Positions 8,901 through 16,737 of a stretch of DNA of 64,000 nt are shown here, in pieces. Within the stretch, counting starts at the first letter, position 1. Every line of letters begins with the position of its first letter. The stretch spans positions 248,001-312,000 of the forward strand of contig CAVUFH010000002.1 of the NCBI GenBank assembly GCA_963740835.1. Reading direction: 5' to 3'. The DNA comes from CAVUFH01 sp963740835. GTDB taxonomy: Bacteria; Actinomycetota; Acidimicrobiia; IMCC26256; PALSA-610. A model generated the notes under the pieces. The model was not told where the DNA came from, ran no database searches, and worked only from the letters and a program-made list of their open reading frames with translations. Position numbers and translations under genes: made by a program.

Positions 8901-8964
8901 GGCCCACAAGGCGCTCGCACCCGAGCTCACCGACTACGTCGAGCTGGCCGGAGCAGTCGAGTGA
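5959..8964 (+). CDS. AddB-like PD-(D/E)XK nuclease subunit
   Basis: The 1001-aa protein resembles the AddB/RexB partner of a double-strand-break resection complex. The N-terminal two thirds is a helicase-like scaffold without a recognisable Walker A loop. The C-terminal quarter carries the RecB-family nuclease motifs: GAIDRVD and FDYKTG. Cysteines at WVACPH and CEYC match three of the four iron-sulfur ligands of AddB; the expected fourth, five residues after CEYC, is a glycine (DPDHLG). The GTG start at 5959 gives the natural N-terminus. Its stop overlaps the start of the AddA-like gene (GTGA), consistent with a heterodimer. Role: DNA end resection for homologous recombination in the cytoplasm. 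Confidence 0.88.
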   Translation: MPPTLVTTAYGRAAAQALHEQLVLAKRDEPLTPVTVVVPTNSVGVATRRLLASGELGAITSRGAGVVGVTFLTVYRLAELLAAPVLAAAGRRPVSTPVVAAAVRGALAEAPGLFAPVAEHPATEEALAAVHRELSDLDDAALDVLARQSAAARDIVRLHRAVTARLASSWYAEHDLMAAAADLVERGRGRVADFGVLVTYLPQRLTLPAARLLRAVGSVGPSVVVAGLTGHSGADRDVVSSLGALGCEIEAVEEEPAVGTAVVTTSDPDDEVRAVVRGVVDAMRDGVPLERMAVLYAGNDPYAQLLHEHFELAGIAHNGASVRALDDSVLGRALLRLLALPDDGFRREAMFTLLAAAPMLDGKGHPVPSAAWERVSRLARVVSGLEQWHVLLDAYAAELGDRDWDTRERSRVGQLRAFVDALADDLDPERAPASWSGKARWAHRLIRRWIGDERRRESWPGFEQEAARRVEGALDRLAGLDAVEAAPTTAVFRRTLELELAAARERIGRLGEGVLVGPVGFALGADLDRVFVCGLAEGVFPAAPGDDPLVSDNERAALRGVLALRADRMEADHRALLAALAATDGERILFFPRGDLRRSTEHVPSRFLLDTVDALSGGRALDARAAWCTPIASFLDGVARVDFPATQHEYDLRTVLSGAGLDAPGYVRGRELIAARRSREFTRFDGNLAHLREELAPRAPTAPGVVLSPTRLEAWVACPHAYFMHYVLHIDPTEQPEDIIELRPMDRGSLVHAVLDRFVAEGGTLADRDRLHAIADEECAHVAERGLSGRQLLWVREQRKIHDTLDAWLDADDEYRAEHGLETLATEHRFGPIEVPLSDGRALHFRGAIDRVDATSDGRLFVFDYKTGRPSAPFDENDPLVHGSRLQLPVYARAARALIGDDDGPVEAYYWFVGRGEDRWVGYEVDASTTELFDETLRVIVDGIEAGAFPARPEPPGPRFFIDCEYCDPDHLGTADRWREWAHKALAPELTDYVELAGAVE

Positions 8965-11900
8965 CGGGCCCGCAGCTGTCGCTGTTCACGCAACCGCACG
9001 GCGACGACGCCGCGCGCGAGGCGATCCGCACCGAGCTCATGACCACGCTGTTCGTGGAGGCGGGCGCGGGCACCGGGAAAACTGCGGCGTTGGTCGGCCG
9101 CATCGTCGGTCTGGTCCGCTCCGGCATCCCGATGCGCAACATCGCGGCGATCACTTTCACCGAGAAGGCCGCGGCGGAGCTGCGCTACCGCGTGCGGGCC
9201 GAGCTCGAGCGCCACGCCGCGACCGACGCCACGTGCGCGACCGCGCTCGACGACCTCGACGGCGCCGCGATCTCCACCCTGCATGCATTCGCGCAGCGGC
9301 TGCTCACCGAGTTCCCGATCGAAGCCGGCCTCCCGCCGCGTGTCGAGGTCCGGGACGAGATCGCGTCGGGCGTCGCGTTCGACGCCCGGTGGGAACGGTT
9401 CGTGGACCAGCTGGTCGACGAACCCGCGCACCAGCCGGTCGTCGAGCTGGGCCTCGCCGCGGGCGTGAAGTTCCAGCAACTGCGCGCGGTCGCCGAGGCC
9501 TTCGCCGCCAACTGGGACCTCCTCGATCAGGTCCCGCCGCCGCCGCCGATCCCGGAGCTCGAGATCGAACAGTGGATCGCCGCGCTGGAGGCGGTCTGTG
9601 CGACGCGCGACCAGTGCATCGCCGCCGACGACAAGTTGCTCGCCCGCCTCGACGAGTTCGAGACCTACGCGGCCAAGCTGCGCGGCGCGCGCGACACCGC
9701 CGACCGCCTGGAGATCCTCCGGCGGACGCGACCATCGTTCAAGGCGCACATCGGGCGCAAGGGTTCCTGGCGCTGCGACATCGAGGAGCTCCGCGATCGC
9801 ATCCGCCGCCTCGCCGACGAGCGCGAACGGACACTCGGTGACGTGTCGAACGCCATCATCCGCAGGTTTGCGGTCGCGATCGCCGAGTTCACGCGTGCCG
9901 ACGTGGACGCGCGCCGAGTCGCCGGTGAGCTGGAGTTCCACGACCTGCTCGTGCTCGCGCGCTTGCTGCTCCGCCACCCCGAACACGGCTCGGCTGCTCG
10001 CGCCCGGCTCGGCCGCCGGTACCAGCGGCTGCTCATCGACGAGTTCCAGGACACGGACCCGATCCAGGTCGACATCGCGGTGTCGCTCGGCGCCGCCGAC
10101 CCCGAAGCCACCGACGGGCCCTGGCCGGAGGTCGCGATCGAGCCCGGGCACCTCTTCTTCGTGGGCGACCCGAAGCAGTCGATCTACCGGTTCCGCCGGG
10201 CCGACATCGCGACGTTCCTCCAGGCGCGCGACACCTTCGTTGCCGCGCCGCAACTGCTCACGTGCAACTTCCGCACGACGGAGCCGGTGCTGGACTGGGT
10301 CAACCGCGTCTTCCGCGAGCTCATCCAGCCCCATCCGGGCTCGCAGCCGGAGTACCACCCGCTCGAGGCGACGCGCGCGGCCGCGCCGAACGGGTCTGCG
10401 GTCACGATGCTCGGGAGCGTCGCGCACGACGACGACCCCGACGCCGACGAGATGCGCGAGCGCGAAGCGACCGAGGTCGTCGCGGCGGTGCACGCCGCGG
10501 TCAAAGAGGAGTGGGCGGTGTTCCAGGACGACCGGTGGCGAGCGGCCCGGCTCGGCGACATCTGCATCCTCCTGCCCGCGCGCACCTCGCTCGGCTACCT
10601 CGAGAACGCGCTCGACGCCGCCGGGATCCCTTATCGCGCCGAGACGAGCTCGCTCGTCTACGGCAGCCGCGAGGTGCGCGACATCCTCGCGGTCCTCCGC
10701 GCGGTCGACGACCCCACCAACGAGCTCGCGCTCGCCAGTGCGTTGCGCTCGGCGCTGTTCGGTTGCGGCGACGACGACCTGTTCACGTACCACGTCACCT
10801 ATGGCGGCAGGTGGGACGTGACCGCACCGTTGCCGGACTCGCTCCCCGCCGACCATCCGGTCGCGGACGCGATGCGGTACCTCGCGGAGCTGCACGGACA
10901 GCGCACCTGGCGCGCGCCCAGCGAGCTGTTCGAGCGCATCGTCGAAGACCGGCGCGTGCTCGAGCTGGGTGCGTCGGCCGGCCGCTTCCGCGACATCGCC
11001 CGGCGGATCCGGTTCGTCGTCGACCAGGCCCGCTCGTTCGGGCAGGCGACGTCGGGCACGTTGCGCGAGTACCTCGCGTGGGCGCTGCGCCAGGGCGCGG
11101 AAGGCGCGCGCGTCGTCGAGACCGTGCTGCCCGAGACGGACGACGACGCCGTTCGCATCATGACCGTGCACGGTGCCAAGGGTCTCGAGTTCCCCATCGT
11201 CATCGCGTCGGGCATGACGACGCGTGCCGCGGCCCGTCGCGGCGGGGTCCAGGTGCTCTTCCCGAGCACAGGCGGGTGCGAGATCCGGCTCGCGTCCGGT
11301 ATCCAGACCGACCAGTTCGAGCTGCACAAGCCCGTCGACGAGGAGATGGGCTTCCACGAGAAGCTCCGGCTCCTGTACGTCGCGTGCACACGTGCCCGCG
11401 ATCACCTCGTGGTGTCCGCGCACCGCAAGGTGCGCAACCTCGGTGACGACCAGTCGTCGTGGACGCATGCCGAACTCTTGTGGCACGCCGCCGAGGGCTC
11501 GACGTTCGCCGGTTCGGTCGCGCCCGCGCCTCGTCTGCGCGCGGTGCCGGACCCGCCCGCCGCGCCACCGCCCGACCGCGCGCTCTGGGAGGCCGAGCGG
11601 GAGCGCGCGTTCACGCGCGGCCGCGCCCGCCGTTTCGTCGCCGCAACCACGCTGGCGCGTCGCGCCGACGAACGCGCCGCGGCCACCGATCCGGGGCTGG
11701 CCAAGGAGCCACGCGACCTCGAGCTGCCGCCGTGGAACAAGGGCCGCTACGGCACCGCGATCGGCCGGGCGGTCCACGCGGTGCTCCAGACCGTCGACCT
11801 CGCCACCGGTGCCGGCATCGACGACGCCGCGGCCGCGCAGGCCGCAGCTGAAGGTGTGCTCGGCCAGGAAGCCACGATCGCCGCGCTCGCGCGCGCCGCG

Positions 11901-12314
11901 GTCGCGAGCACGACCGTGCAGACCGCGAGTGCGCACGCCCATTGGCGGGAGACGTACGTCGCGGTTCCCGTCGAGGGGCTGACGCTCGAGGGCTACGTCG
12001 ACCTGGTGTTCCGTGACGAGCGCGGCCTCGTCGTCGTCGACTACAAGACCGACGCCATTGGCGACGAGGCCGAACTCGCACGCCGGCTCGACCATTACCG
12101 CATCCAGGGGGCGGCCTACGCGCTCGCGGTCGCAGAGGCCGTAGGTGACCCGGTGGCCGCTTGCGTGTTCGTGTTCCTCGATCCCGATGGTGCCCACGAG
12201 GTCACGATCGCCGGCGATGCACTGGCCGCCGCGGTTGTCGAGGTTCGCACCCTCGTGGAGGCCGAACGCGCCGATCCGTCACCCCTCGCGCCGGCGGTGT
12301 TCGCCGAACCCTAG
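8961..12314 (+). CDS. AddA-like UvrD/REP helicase-nuclease
   Basis: A 1117-aa superfamily 1A helicase with a RecB-type nuclease. Walker A is EAGAGTGKT (residues 33-41), Walker B is LLIDEFQDTD, motif III is VGDPKQSIYRFR, motif V is TVHGAKGLEFP and motif VI is LLYVACTRARDHL. The C-terminal nuclease has VVVDYKTD. The length fits AddA. GTG 8961 overlaps the stop of the AddB-like gene, so the two subunits are translationally coupled. The QLSLF peptide at the N-terminus resembles a beta-clamp-binding motif; that reading is tentative. Predicted to unwind and degrade broken DNA ends before RecA loading. Confidence 0.93.
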   Translation: MTGPQLSLFTQPHGDDAAREAIRTELMTTLFVEAGAGTGKTAALVGRIVGLVRSGIPMRNIAAITFTEKAAAELRYRVRAELERHAATDATCATALDDLDGAAISTLHAFAQRLLTEFPIEAGLPPRVEVRDEIASGVAFDARWERFVDQLVDEPAHQPVVELGLAAGVKFQQLRAVAEAFAANWDLLDQVPPPPPIPELEIEQWIAALEAVCATRDQCIAADDKLLARLDEFETYAAKLRGARDTADRLEILRRTRPSFKAHIGRKGSWRCDIEELRDRIRRLADERERTLGDVSNAIIRRFAVAIAEFTRADVDARRVAGELEFHDLLVLARLLLRHPEHGSAARARLGRRYQRLLIDEFQDTDPIQVDIAVSLGAADPEATDGPWPEVAIEPGHLFFVGDPKQSIYRFRRADIATFLQARDTFVAAPQLLTCNFRTTEPVLDWVNRVFRELIQPHPGSQPEYHPLEATRAAAPNGSAVTMLGSVAHDDDPDADEMREREATEVVAAVHAAVKEEWAVFQDDRWRAARLGDICILLPARTSLGYLENALDAAGIPYRAETSSLVYGSREVRDILAVLRAVDDPTNELALASALRSALFGCGDDDLFTYHVTYGGRWDVTAPLPDSLPADHPVADAMRYLAELHGQRTWRAPSELFERIVEDRRVLELGASAGRFRDIARRIRFVVDQARSFGQATSGTLREYLAWALRQGAEGARVVETVLPETDDDAVRIMTVHGAKGLEFPIVIASGMTTRAAARRGGVQVLFPSTGGCEIRLASGIQTDQFELHKPVDEEMGFHEKLRLLYVACTRARDHLVVSAHRKVRNLGDDQSSWTHAELLWHAAEGSTFAGSVAPAPRLRAVPDPPAAPPPDRALWEAERERAFTRGRARRFVAATTLARRADERAAATDPGLAKEPRDLELPPWNKGRYGTAIGRAVHAVLQTVDLATGAGIDDAAAAQAAAEGVLGQEATIAALARAAVASTTVQTASAHAHWRETYVAVPVEGLTLEGYVDLVFRDERGLVVVDYKTDAIGDEAELARRLDHYRIQGAAYALAVAEAVGDPVAACVFVFLDPDGAHEVTIAGDALAAAVVEVRTLVEAERADPSPLAPAVFAEP

Positions 12315-12347
12315 ATAGTGGTCGCGGCGTGCCAAACTGGTGGACTC

Positions 12348-14471
12348 GTGAGGGTCGTCCGTTTCTCCGTCGTCTTCGCCGTGATCGTCGCCCTCGGGGG
12401 CGCCGCCCTGGCCGGGTGCTTTGCGTTGCTCATTCCCGCCGGAGCCCAGTTCGCGCAGACGACCTCGTACGGTCCCTTGCTCCCGGCGATGAACAAGCAA
12501 GCGCTCCGGTCGTACGTCTACGACAGCCGCGGTGGCGTCATGACGACGCTCTTCGAAGAGGACCGAGCGCCCGTCGAGCTCGCCAACGTGCCGAAGGGGT
12601 TCATCGATGCCGTCCTCGCGATCGAGGACCGCCGCTTCTACAGCCACGACGGCGTCGACTACGAAGGCACGACCCGGGCGCTGTTCCAGAACCTGAACTC
12701 CGGCGAGATCCAGCAGGGCGGGTCGACGATCACGCAACAGCTCGTCAAGAACACGATGGGCGACCCGAAGAAGCGCGACCTCAAGACCAAGATCCGCGAA
12801 TCCGTGCTCGCGCTCCGGCTCGAGCACGAGATGACGAAGAACCAGATCCTCGAGAAGTACCTGAACACCATCTACTTCGGCAACGGCGCGTACGGCATCC
12901 AGGCCGCAGTGGAGCGTTACTTCGGCGAGCGCGATCCCCGGCTGCTCACGCTCGGCCAGGCCGCGCTGCTCGCGGGGTTGATCCAGTCACCCGAGACCCT
13001 GAACCCGATCACTCACCCGGACCGCGCCGCCCGCCGGCGCGCGACCGTCCTCGACGCGATGATCGACACGAAGGTGATCACCGCCGATCAGGCCCGTCTC
13101 GCCCGAGAGGAGCCACTGCCGACGAAAGCAGTGAGCCCCGACCGCGTCCGTGACTCGTTCACGCAGTCGATCGTCGACCAACTCGTGGACGACAAGCCGC
13201 CTCCGGGTTCGCCCGCCACTTACATCGGCGTCGACGGTACGTCGCGGTTCAATGCGCTGTTCCGCGGCGGGCTCAAGGTCTACACGAGCTACGACCCCGT
13301 CTTGCAATGGCTCGCCGGTACCGCGGTGCAGCAGGTGCTCCCTGCGAACCGGGATCCGCGCTTCGTCGCCGCCGTCGCCGTGATCGACAACGCGACCGGC
13401 GAAGTGCGGGCGATGTACACCGGCAAGGACTTCGCGCAGGAAGAGTTCAACCCGGTCACCCAGACCGGCCGCCAGACCGGATCGTCCTTCAAGGGCATCA
13501 CGCTCGCGGCCGCGCTCGAGGCGGGCTATTCGCCGAACGACCTCGTGAGTGGCGATAGCTTCACGATCAAGCGTCCGCAATCGGAGGATAAGCGGCTCGC
13601 ATGCAAGGGCGGCACCCTGACGCTCGCCGACGCGACCGCCGAGTCGAACAACTGTGCGTACACGCGCACCTTGATGTCGCTCGGGCCCGGGCACTTCGGC
13701 GACGACGGTGCGCAGCGCGTCATCGATATGGCGGGCCGGCTCGGCATCGACTCCACCAAGCTGTCGGCCGTCCCGTCGTTGACGCTCGGCACGTCGGATA
13801 CCAACGTGCTCGACATGGCCGAGGCGTACTCGGTGTTCGCGAACGAAGGCGTCCACCGCACGCCGAACTTCATCACCAAGATCGTGGGACCCGACGGCAA
13901 GGTCATCTACCAGGCCGACACCTCCGGAACCCGCGTGATCTCCGAGCAGAACGCGCGCACCGAGACCCAGATCCTCACCGGCGTCATCACGGACGGCACC
14001 GGAACGCGCGCCCGCATCGACCGGCCCGCGGCAGGCAAGACGGGAACCACCACCGACTACACGGACGCGTGGTTCGTCGGTTACACGCCGCAGTACACAA
14101 CCGCAGTCTGGATGGGCAGCTTCGAAGGGACGAGCGGCCCGAACCAGATGCGCAGCGTCGGCGGCATCGCGGTCACCGGCGGCTCCTACCCGGCGCGCAT
14201 CTGGGCCGCGTTCATGGGCCCCGCCTCGAAGGACCTCCCCGTGATGCAGTTCACGCCGCCCGACGAGAAGCAGTGGCCGGCCGCCCAGAAGATCGACGAG
14301 TTCGGCCGCTCCGCCGGCCGGCCGCTCGCACCGCGCACGCGGCGCACCGGTCCGAGCACCGTCACCACCGGACCGACCGGCGCGGGCCCGATCGTCGACG
14401 CGCCGCCCGTCACCGAACCGCCGCCGACGCCCGACACGACACCGACCGCACCGGTCACGCCCGGCCCGTGA
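12348..14471 (+). CDS. class A penicillin-binding protein (transglycosylase-transpeptidase)
   Basis: A 707-aa bifunctional cell-wall synthase. One N-terminal membrane segment (residues about 5-30) is followed by a GT51 transglycosylase domain (EDRRFYSHDGVD with catalytic Glu, GGSTITQQLVKN, EKYLNTIYFG). A transpeptidase domain follows, with TGSSFK (SxxK serine), SNN and KTGTT. The Pro/Thr-rich tail is typical of actinobacterial PonA-type proteins. I prefer GTG 12348 because it directly precedes the membrane helix; a GTG at 12318 in the same frame is possible. Its stop overlaps the next gene start (GTGA). It acts outside the membrane polymerising lipid II and cross-linking peptides. Confidence 0.93.
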   Translation: MRVVRFSVVFAVIVALGGAALAGCFALLIPAGAQFAQTTSYGPLLPAMNKQALRSYVYDSRGGVMTTLFEEDRAPVELANVPKGFIDAVLAIEDRRFYSHDGVDYEGTTRALFQNLNSGEIQQGGSTITQQLVKNTMGDPKKRDLKTKIRESVLALRLEHEMTKNQILEKYLNTIYFGNGAYGIQAAVERYFGERDPRLLTLGQAALLAGLIQSPETLNPITHPDRAARRRATVLDAMIDTKVITADQARLAREEPLPTKAVSPDRVRDSFTQSIVDQLVDDKPPPGSPATYIGVDGTSRFNALFRGGLKVYTSYDPVLQWLAGTAVQQVLPANRDPRFVAAVAVIDNATGEVRAMYTGKDFAQEEFNPVTQTGRQTGSSFKGITLAAALEAGYSPNDLVSGDSFTIKRPQSEDKRLACKGGTLTLADATAESNNCAYTRTLMSLGPGHFGDDGAQRVIDMAGRLGIDSTKLSAVPSLTLGTSDTNVLDMAEAYSVFANEGVHRTPNFITKIVGPDGKVIYQADTSGTRVISEQNARTETQILTGVITDGTGTRARIDRPAAGKTGTTTDYTDAWFVGYTPQYTTAVWMGSFEGTSGPNQMRSVGGIAVTGGSYPARIWAAFMGPASKDLPVMQFTPPDEKQWPAAQKIDEFGRSAGRPLAPRTRRTGPSTVTTGPTGAGPIVDAPPVTEPPPTPDTTPTAPVTPGP

Positions 14472-15187
14472 GCGCCGAAGAGCTCGAGCGGCTGCTCGTC
14501 GTGCAGGAACACGATCTCGCCCTCGACCGGTTGCGGCACCGGCGCGCGACCCTGCCGGAGCGCGCCGAGCTCGAGGCGAACGCGCAGGCGCTCGCGACCG
14601 TCGGCGGGCAGCTCCGCGAGCTCGGGGCCCAGCGGGATTCCGTGCGCGCAGAAGAGAAGCGGCTCGATGACGAAGCCCAGGCCCTCGGCGCCCGGGCGGC
14701 CGAAGTCGACCAGAAGCTGTACTCCGGCACCGTGACGTCGCCGCGCGAGCTGCAGGCGATGCAGGCCGACATCGACATGCTCACGCGCCATCGCACCGAT
14801 CTCGAGGACCACGAGCTCGAGGTGATGGAGCAGCGGGAGACGCTCGACAACGAGATCACCACCCGCGAAGGCGAGCAGAAGCGCCTGCAGGACGACGCGA
14901 TGCGCCTGCAATCGGTGATCACCGCGCAGGAGGCCGAGATCGACGCCGAAGCCGCGACCGAAGCCGACGCGCGGGCGGAGGCCGCCGCCGGGATCCCCGG
15001 CGCGTTGCTGAGCAACTACCAGCGGCGCCGCGAGCAGAACCGCGGGGCCGGCGCGGCGCGGCTCGTCGGCGCGACGTGCCAGGCGTGCCACCTGACGATC
15101 CCGTCGACCGAAGCGGAACGCATCCGCCGGTCCGAGGGGAACGAAGTCGCGTACTGCGACAACTGCGGCGCGATCCTCGTCCCGTGA
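14468..15187 (+). CDS. coiled-coil protein with C-terminal C4 zinc ribbon
   Basis: A 239-aa cytoplasmic protein. Residues about 20-190 are a long, charged, heptad-rich helical hairpin containing the conserved YSGTVTSPRELQAMQADI segment. The C-terminal 50 residues hold a zinc ribbon with CxxC pairs (CQAC and CDNC). This matches the conserved CT398/zf-RING_7 type actinobacterial family usually encoded beside RNase HI; its molecular role is not settled. GTG 14468 overlaps the PBP stop, and its own stop overlaps the RNase H start. Confidence 0.85.
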   Translation: MSAEELERLLVVQEHDLALDRLRHRRATLPERAELEANAQALATVGGQLRELGAQRDSVRAEEKRLDDEAQALGARAAEVDQKLYSGTVTSPRELQAMQADIDMLTRHRTDLEDHELEVMEQRETLDNEITTREGEQKRLQDDAMRLQSVITAQEAEIDAEAATEADARAEAAAGIPGALLSNYQRRREQNRGAGAARLVGATCQACHLTIPSTEAERIRRSEGNEVAYCDNCGAILVP

Positions 15188-15645
15188 ACCAGCTCTCGTT
15201 CGAACCGACGAGTGACGACGATCGACCCGCCGAAGTCGTCGTCTACTGCGACGGCGGTTCGCGCGGGAACCCGGGACCGGCCGCGATCGGCGCGGTGGTG
15301 CTCGATCCGTCGACGGACCCGCCAACGCGCGTCGCAGAGGTGTCCGAGACCATCGGCATCACGACGAACAACGTCGCCGAGTACCAGGCGCTGATCGCCG
15401 GGCTCGTGGCCGCGGCACCGCTGCGGGCGCATCGCGTCCGTGTGCGCGCGGACTCGTTGTTGATGATCAAGCAGGTCGCGGGGGAGTTCCGCGTGCGCCA
15501 GCCGCATCTCAAGCCGCTGCACGCACGCGTGAAGGAGTTGCTGCGCGCGTACGACGAAGTCGACCTGCAGCACGTGCGGCGCGAGCTGAACACCGACGCC
15601 GACGCGCTCGTGAATGCCGCGCTCGACGCCGCCGCGAGAACGTGA
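15184..15645 (+). CDS. ribonuclease HI-like protein
   Basis: A 153-aa RNase H-fold enzyme that would cleave the RNA strand of RNA-DNA hybrids. Acidic residues visible: Asp23 in YCDGGSRGNPG, Glu66 in NVAEYQAL, Asp90 in RADSLL, and Asp138/Asp140 in NTDADAL. This is the short type without an N-terminal hybrid-binding domain. In mycobacteria the RNase H is fused to a histidine phosphatase (Rv2228c family). Here the phosphatase is separate, two genes downstream. GTG 15184 overlaps the preceding stop. Confidence 0.9.
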   Translation: MNQLSFEPTSDDDRPAEVVVYCDGGSRGNPGPAAIGAVVLDPSTDPPTRVAEVSETIGITTNNVAEYQALIAGLVAAAPLRAHRVRVRADSLLMIKQVAGEFRVRQPHLKPLHARVKELLRAYDEVDLQHVRRELNTDADALVNAALDAAART

Positions 15646-15655
15646 TCGGGCCCTC

Positions 15656-16156
15656 ATGATCCTCTGGCGCGCCTGCGGCTCGATCTTCGGTGTGTGGAAC
15701 GTCTTCCAGAGCTCCGGCCTCGACTTCCGCCTGATCGCGCTGGGCGCGGTGCTGCCACTCGCGATCGATGCGCCGTTCGGGGGTCAGTCGTACGCGCACA
15801 CGCTGCTGTCGGCGGTGCTGCTGCTCACTCTCGCGATGGTCGCAACGATGGGTCGGGGGCGCCGGCTGCGCCGGCGCCGCGCGCTCAGCTTCGTGATCGG
15901 CTGGTTCGCGGGCCTCGTGCTCGGTGGGGCGTGGACGCACAAAGAGGTGTTCTGGTGGCCCGCGTTCGGTTGGGCCCGCCCCGACGCGCCGCTGCTCCCA
16001 CCGCTCCCGCTCCTGGTCGTGCTGGAGCTCGCGGGCTTCGCCATGGGGGCGTGGATCTGGGTGCGCTTCGGGCTCGCCGACCCGCAGCGGCGGGCCGCGT
16101 TTCTCCAGCGGGGCCGGCTCACGGTGGTGGGCGAACCGATGGAGTCCGAAGGGTGA
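15656..16156 (+). CDS. conserved membrane protein, unknown function
   Basis: A 166-aa protein with about four hydrophobic segments (roughly residues 25-42, 46-66, 78-98 and 118-138) separated by an Arg-rich cytosolic loop (GRGRRLRRRR). No catalytic motif was recognised. The start is ATG 15656, ten bases after the RNase H stop. Its stop overlaps the GTG of the phosphatase gene, so it is expressed with that operon. Its placement between RNase H and phosphatase genes hints at a conserved local set; no function is proposed. Confidence 0.75.
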   Translation: MILWRACGSIFGVWNVFQSSGLDFRLIALGAVLPLAIDAPFGGQSYAHTLLSAVLLLTLAMVATMGRGRRLRRRRALSFVIGWFAGLVLGGAWTHKEVFWWPAFGWARPDAPLLPPLPLLVVLELAGFAMGAWIWVRFGLADPQRRAAFLQRGRLTVVGEPMESEG

Positions 16157-16737
16157 TCGCGCTGGTACGGCACGGTCAAACCGCGGTGAACCGGGCCGGA
16201 CGCCTGCAGGGCCGGGTCGACGTCGCGCTGAACGAGCTGGGGACGCAGCAGGCCGCGCAGCTCGGCGCCGCGTTCGCGAGCGAACCAGTGACGAGCGTGA
16301 TCTCGAGCCCGTTGCAGCGCGCGCGTGACACGGCTGCGCCGATCGCCCGCGCGCACGCGCTCGTGGTCGACACCGACGAACGGCTCGTCGAGATCGACTA
16401 CGGCGAATGGGACGAGCGGGGCCTGCGCGAGATCGGGCCCGAGGAGTGGGAGCGGTGGCGCGGCGATCCGACCTTCGCGCCCCCTGGCGGCGAGTCACTG
16501 CTCCAGGTGCACGAGCGCGTCGTGGACTTCTGCGCCGCGCATCTCGGGGATGACCTCGTGGTCGCCGTGAGCCACGTATCGCCGATCAAGGCGGCGGTGT
16601 GCTGGGCGCTCGGCGTCGACGAACACGCGACGTGGCGCATGTTCCTCGACCTTGCATCGGTGTCGCGCATCGGCAGTCGCGACGGCAACGTGCCGTTTCT
16701 CGCGAGCTACAACGAGGTCCCTGCTCCCACGATGTGA
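16153..16737 (+). CDS. histidine phosphatase (phosphoglycerate mutase-like)
   Basis: A 194-aa member of histidine phosphatase branch 1. The phospho-acceptor His7 is in LVRHGQT, Arg56 is in SSPLQRARDTA, the acid region is EIDYGEWDERG, and the second His141 is in AVSHVSP. It resembles the C-terminal CobC-like domain of mycobacterial RNase H-phosphatase fusions; a cobalamin-pathway or small-molecule phosphatase role is possible. The substrate cannot be read. GTG 16153 overlaps the membrane protein stop. The gene converges on bioB with about 30 bp of overlap at the 3' ends. Confidence 0.88.
   Translation: MIALVRHGQTAVNRAGRLQGRVDVALNELGTQQAAQLGAAFASEPVTSVISSPLQRARDTAAPIARAHALVVDTDERLVEIDYGEWDERGLREIGPEEWERWRGDPTFAPPGGESLLQVHERVVDFCAAHLGDDLVVAVSHVSPIKAAVCWALGVDEHATWRMFLDLASVSRIGSRDGNVPFLASYNEVPAPTM

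Noticed and set aside
7839..8960. N-terminal extension of the AddA-like frame upstream of 8961
   Set aside because: The extension is Arg-rich antisense-like sequence overlapping the AddB nuclease domain; GTG 8961 gives the conserved start and a coupled overlap.
8934..12197. Minus-strand open frame of over 1000 codons opposite the AddA-like gene
   Set aside because: No motif, and it exactly mirrors the helicase gene; a GC-bias artefact.
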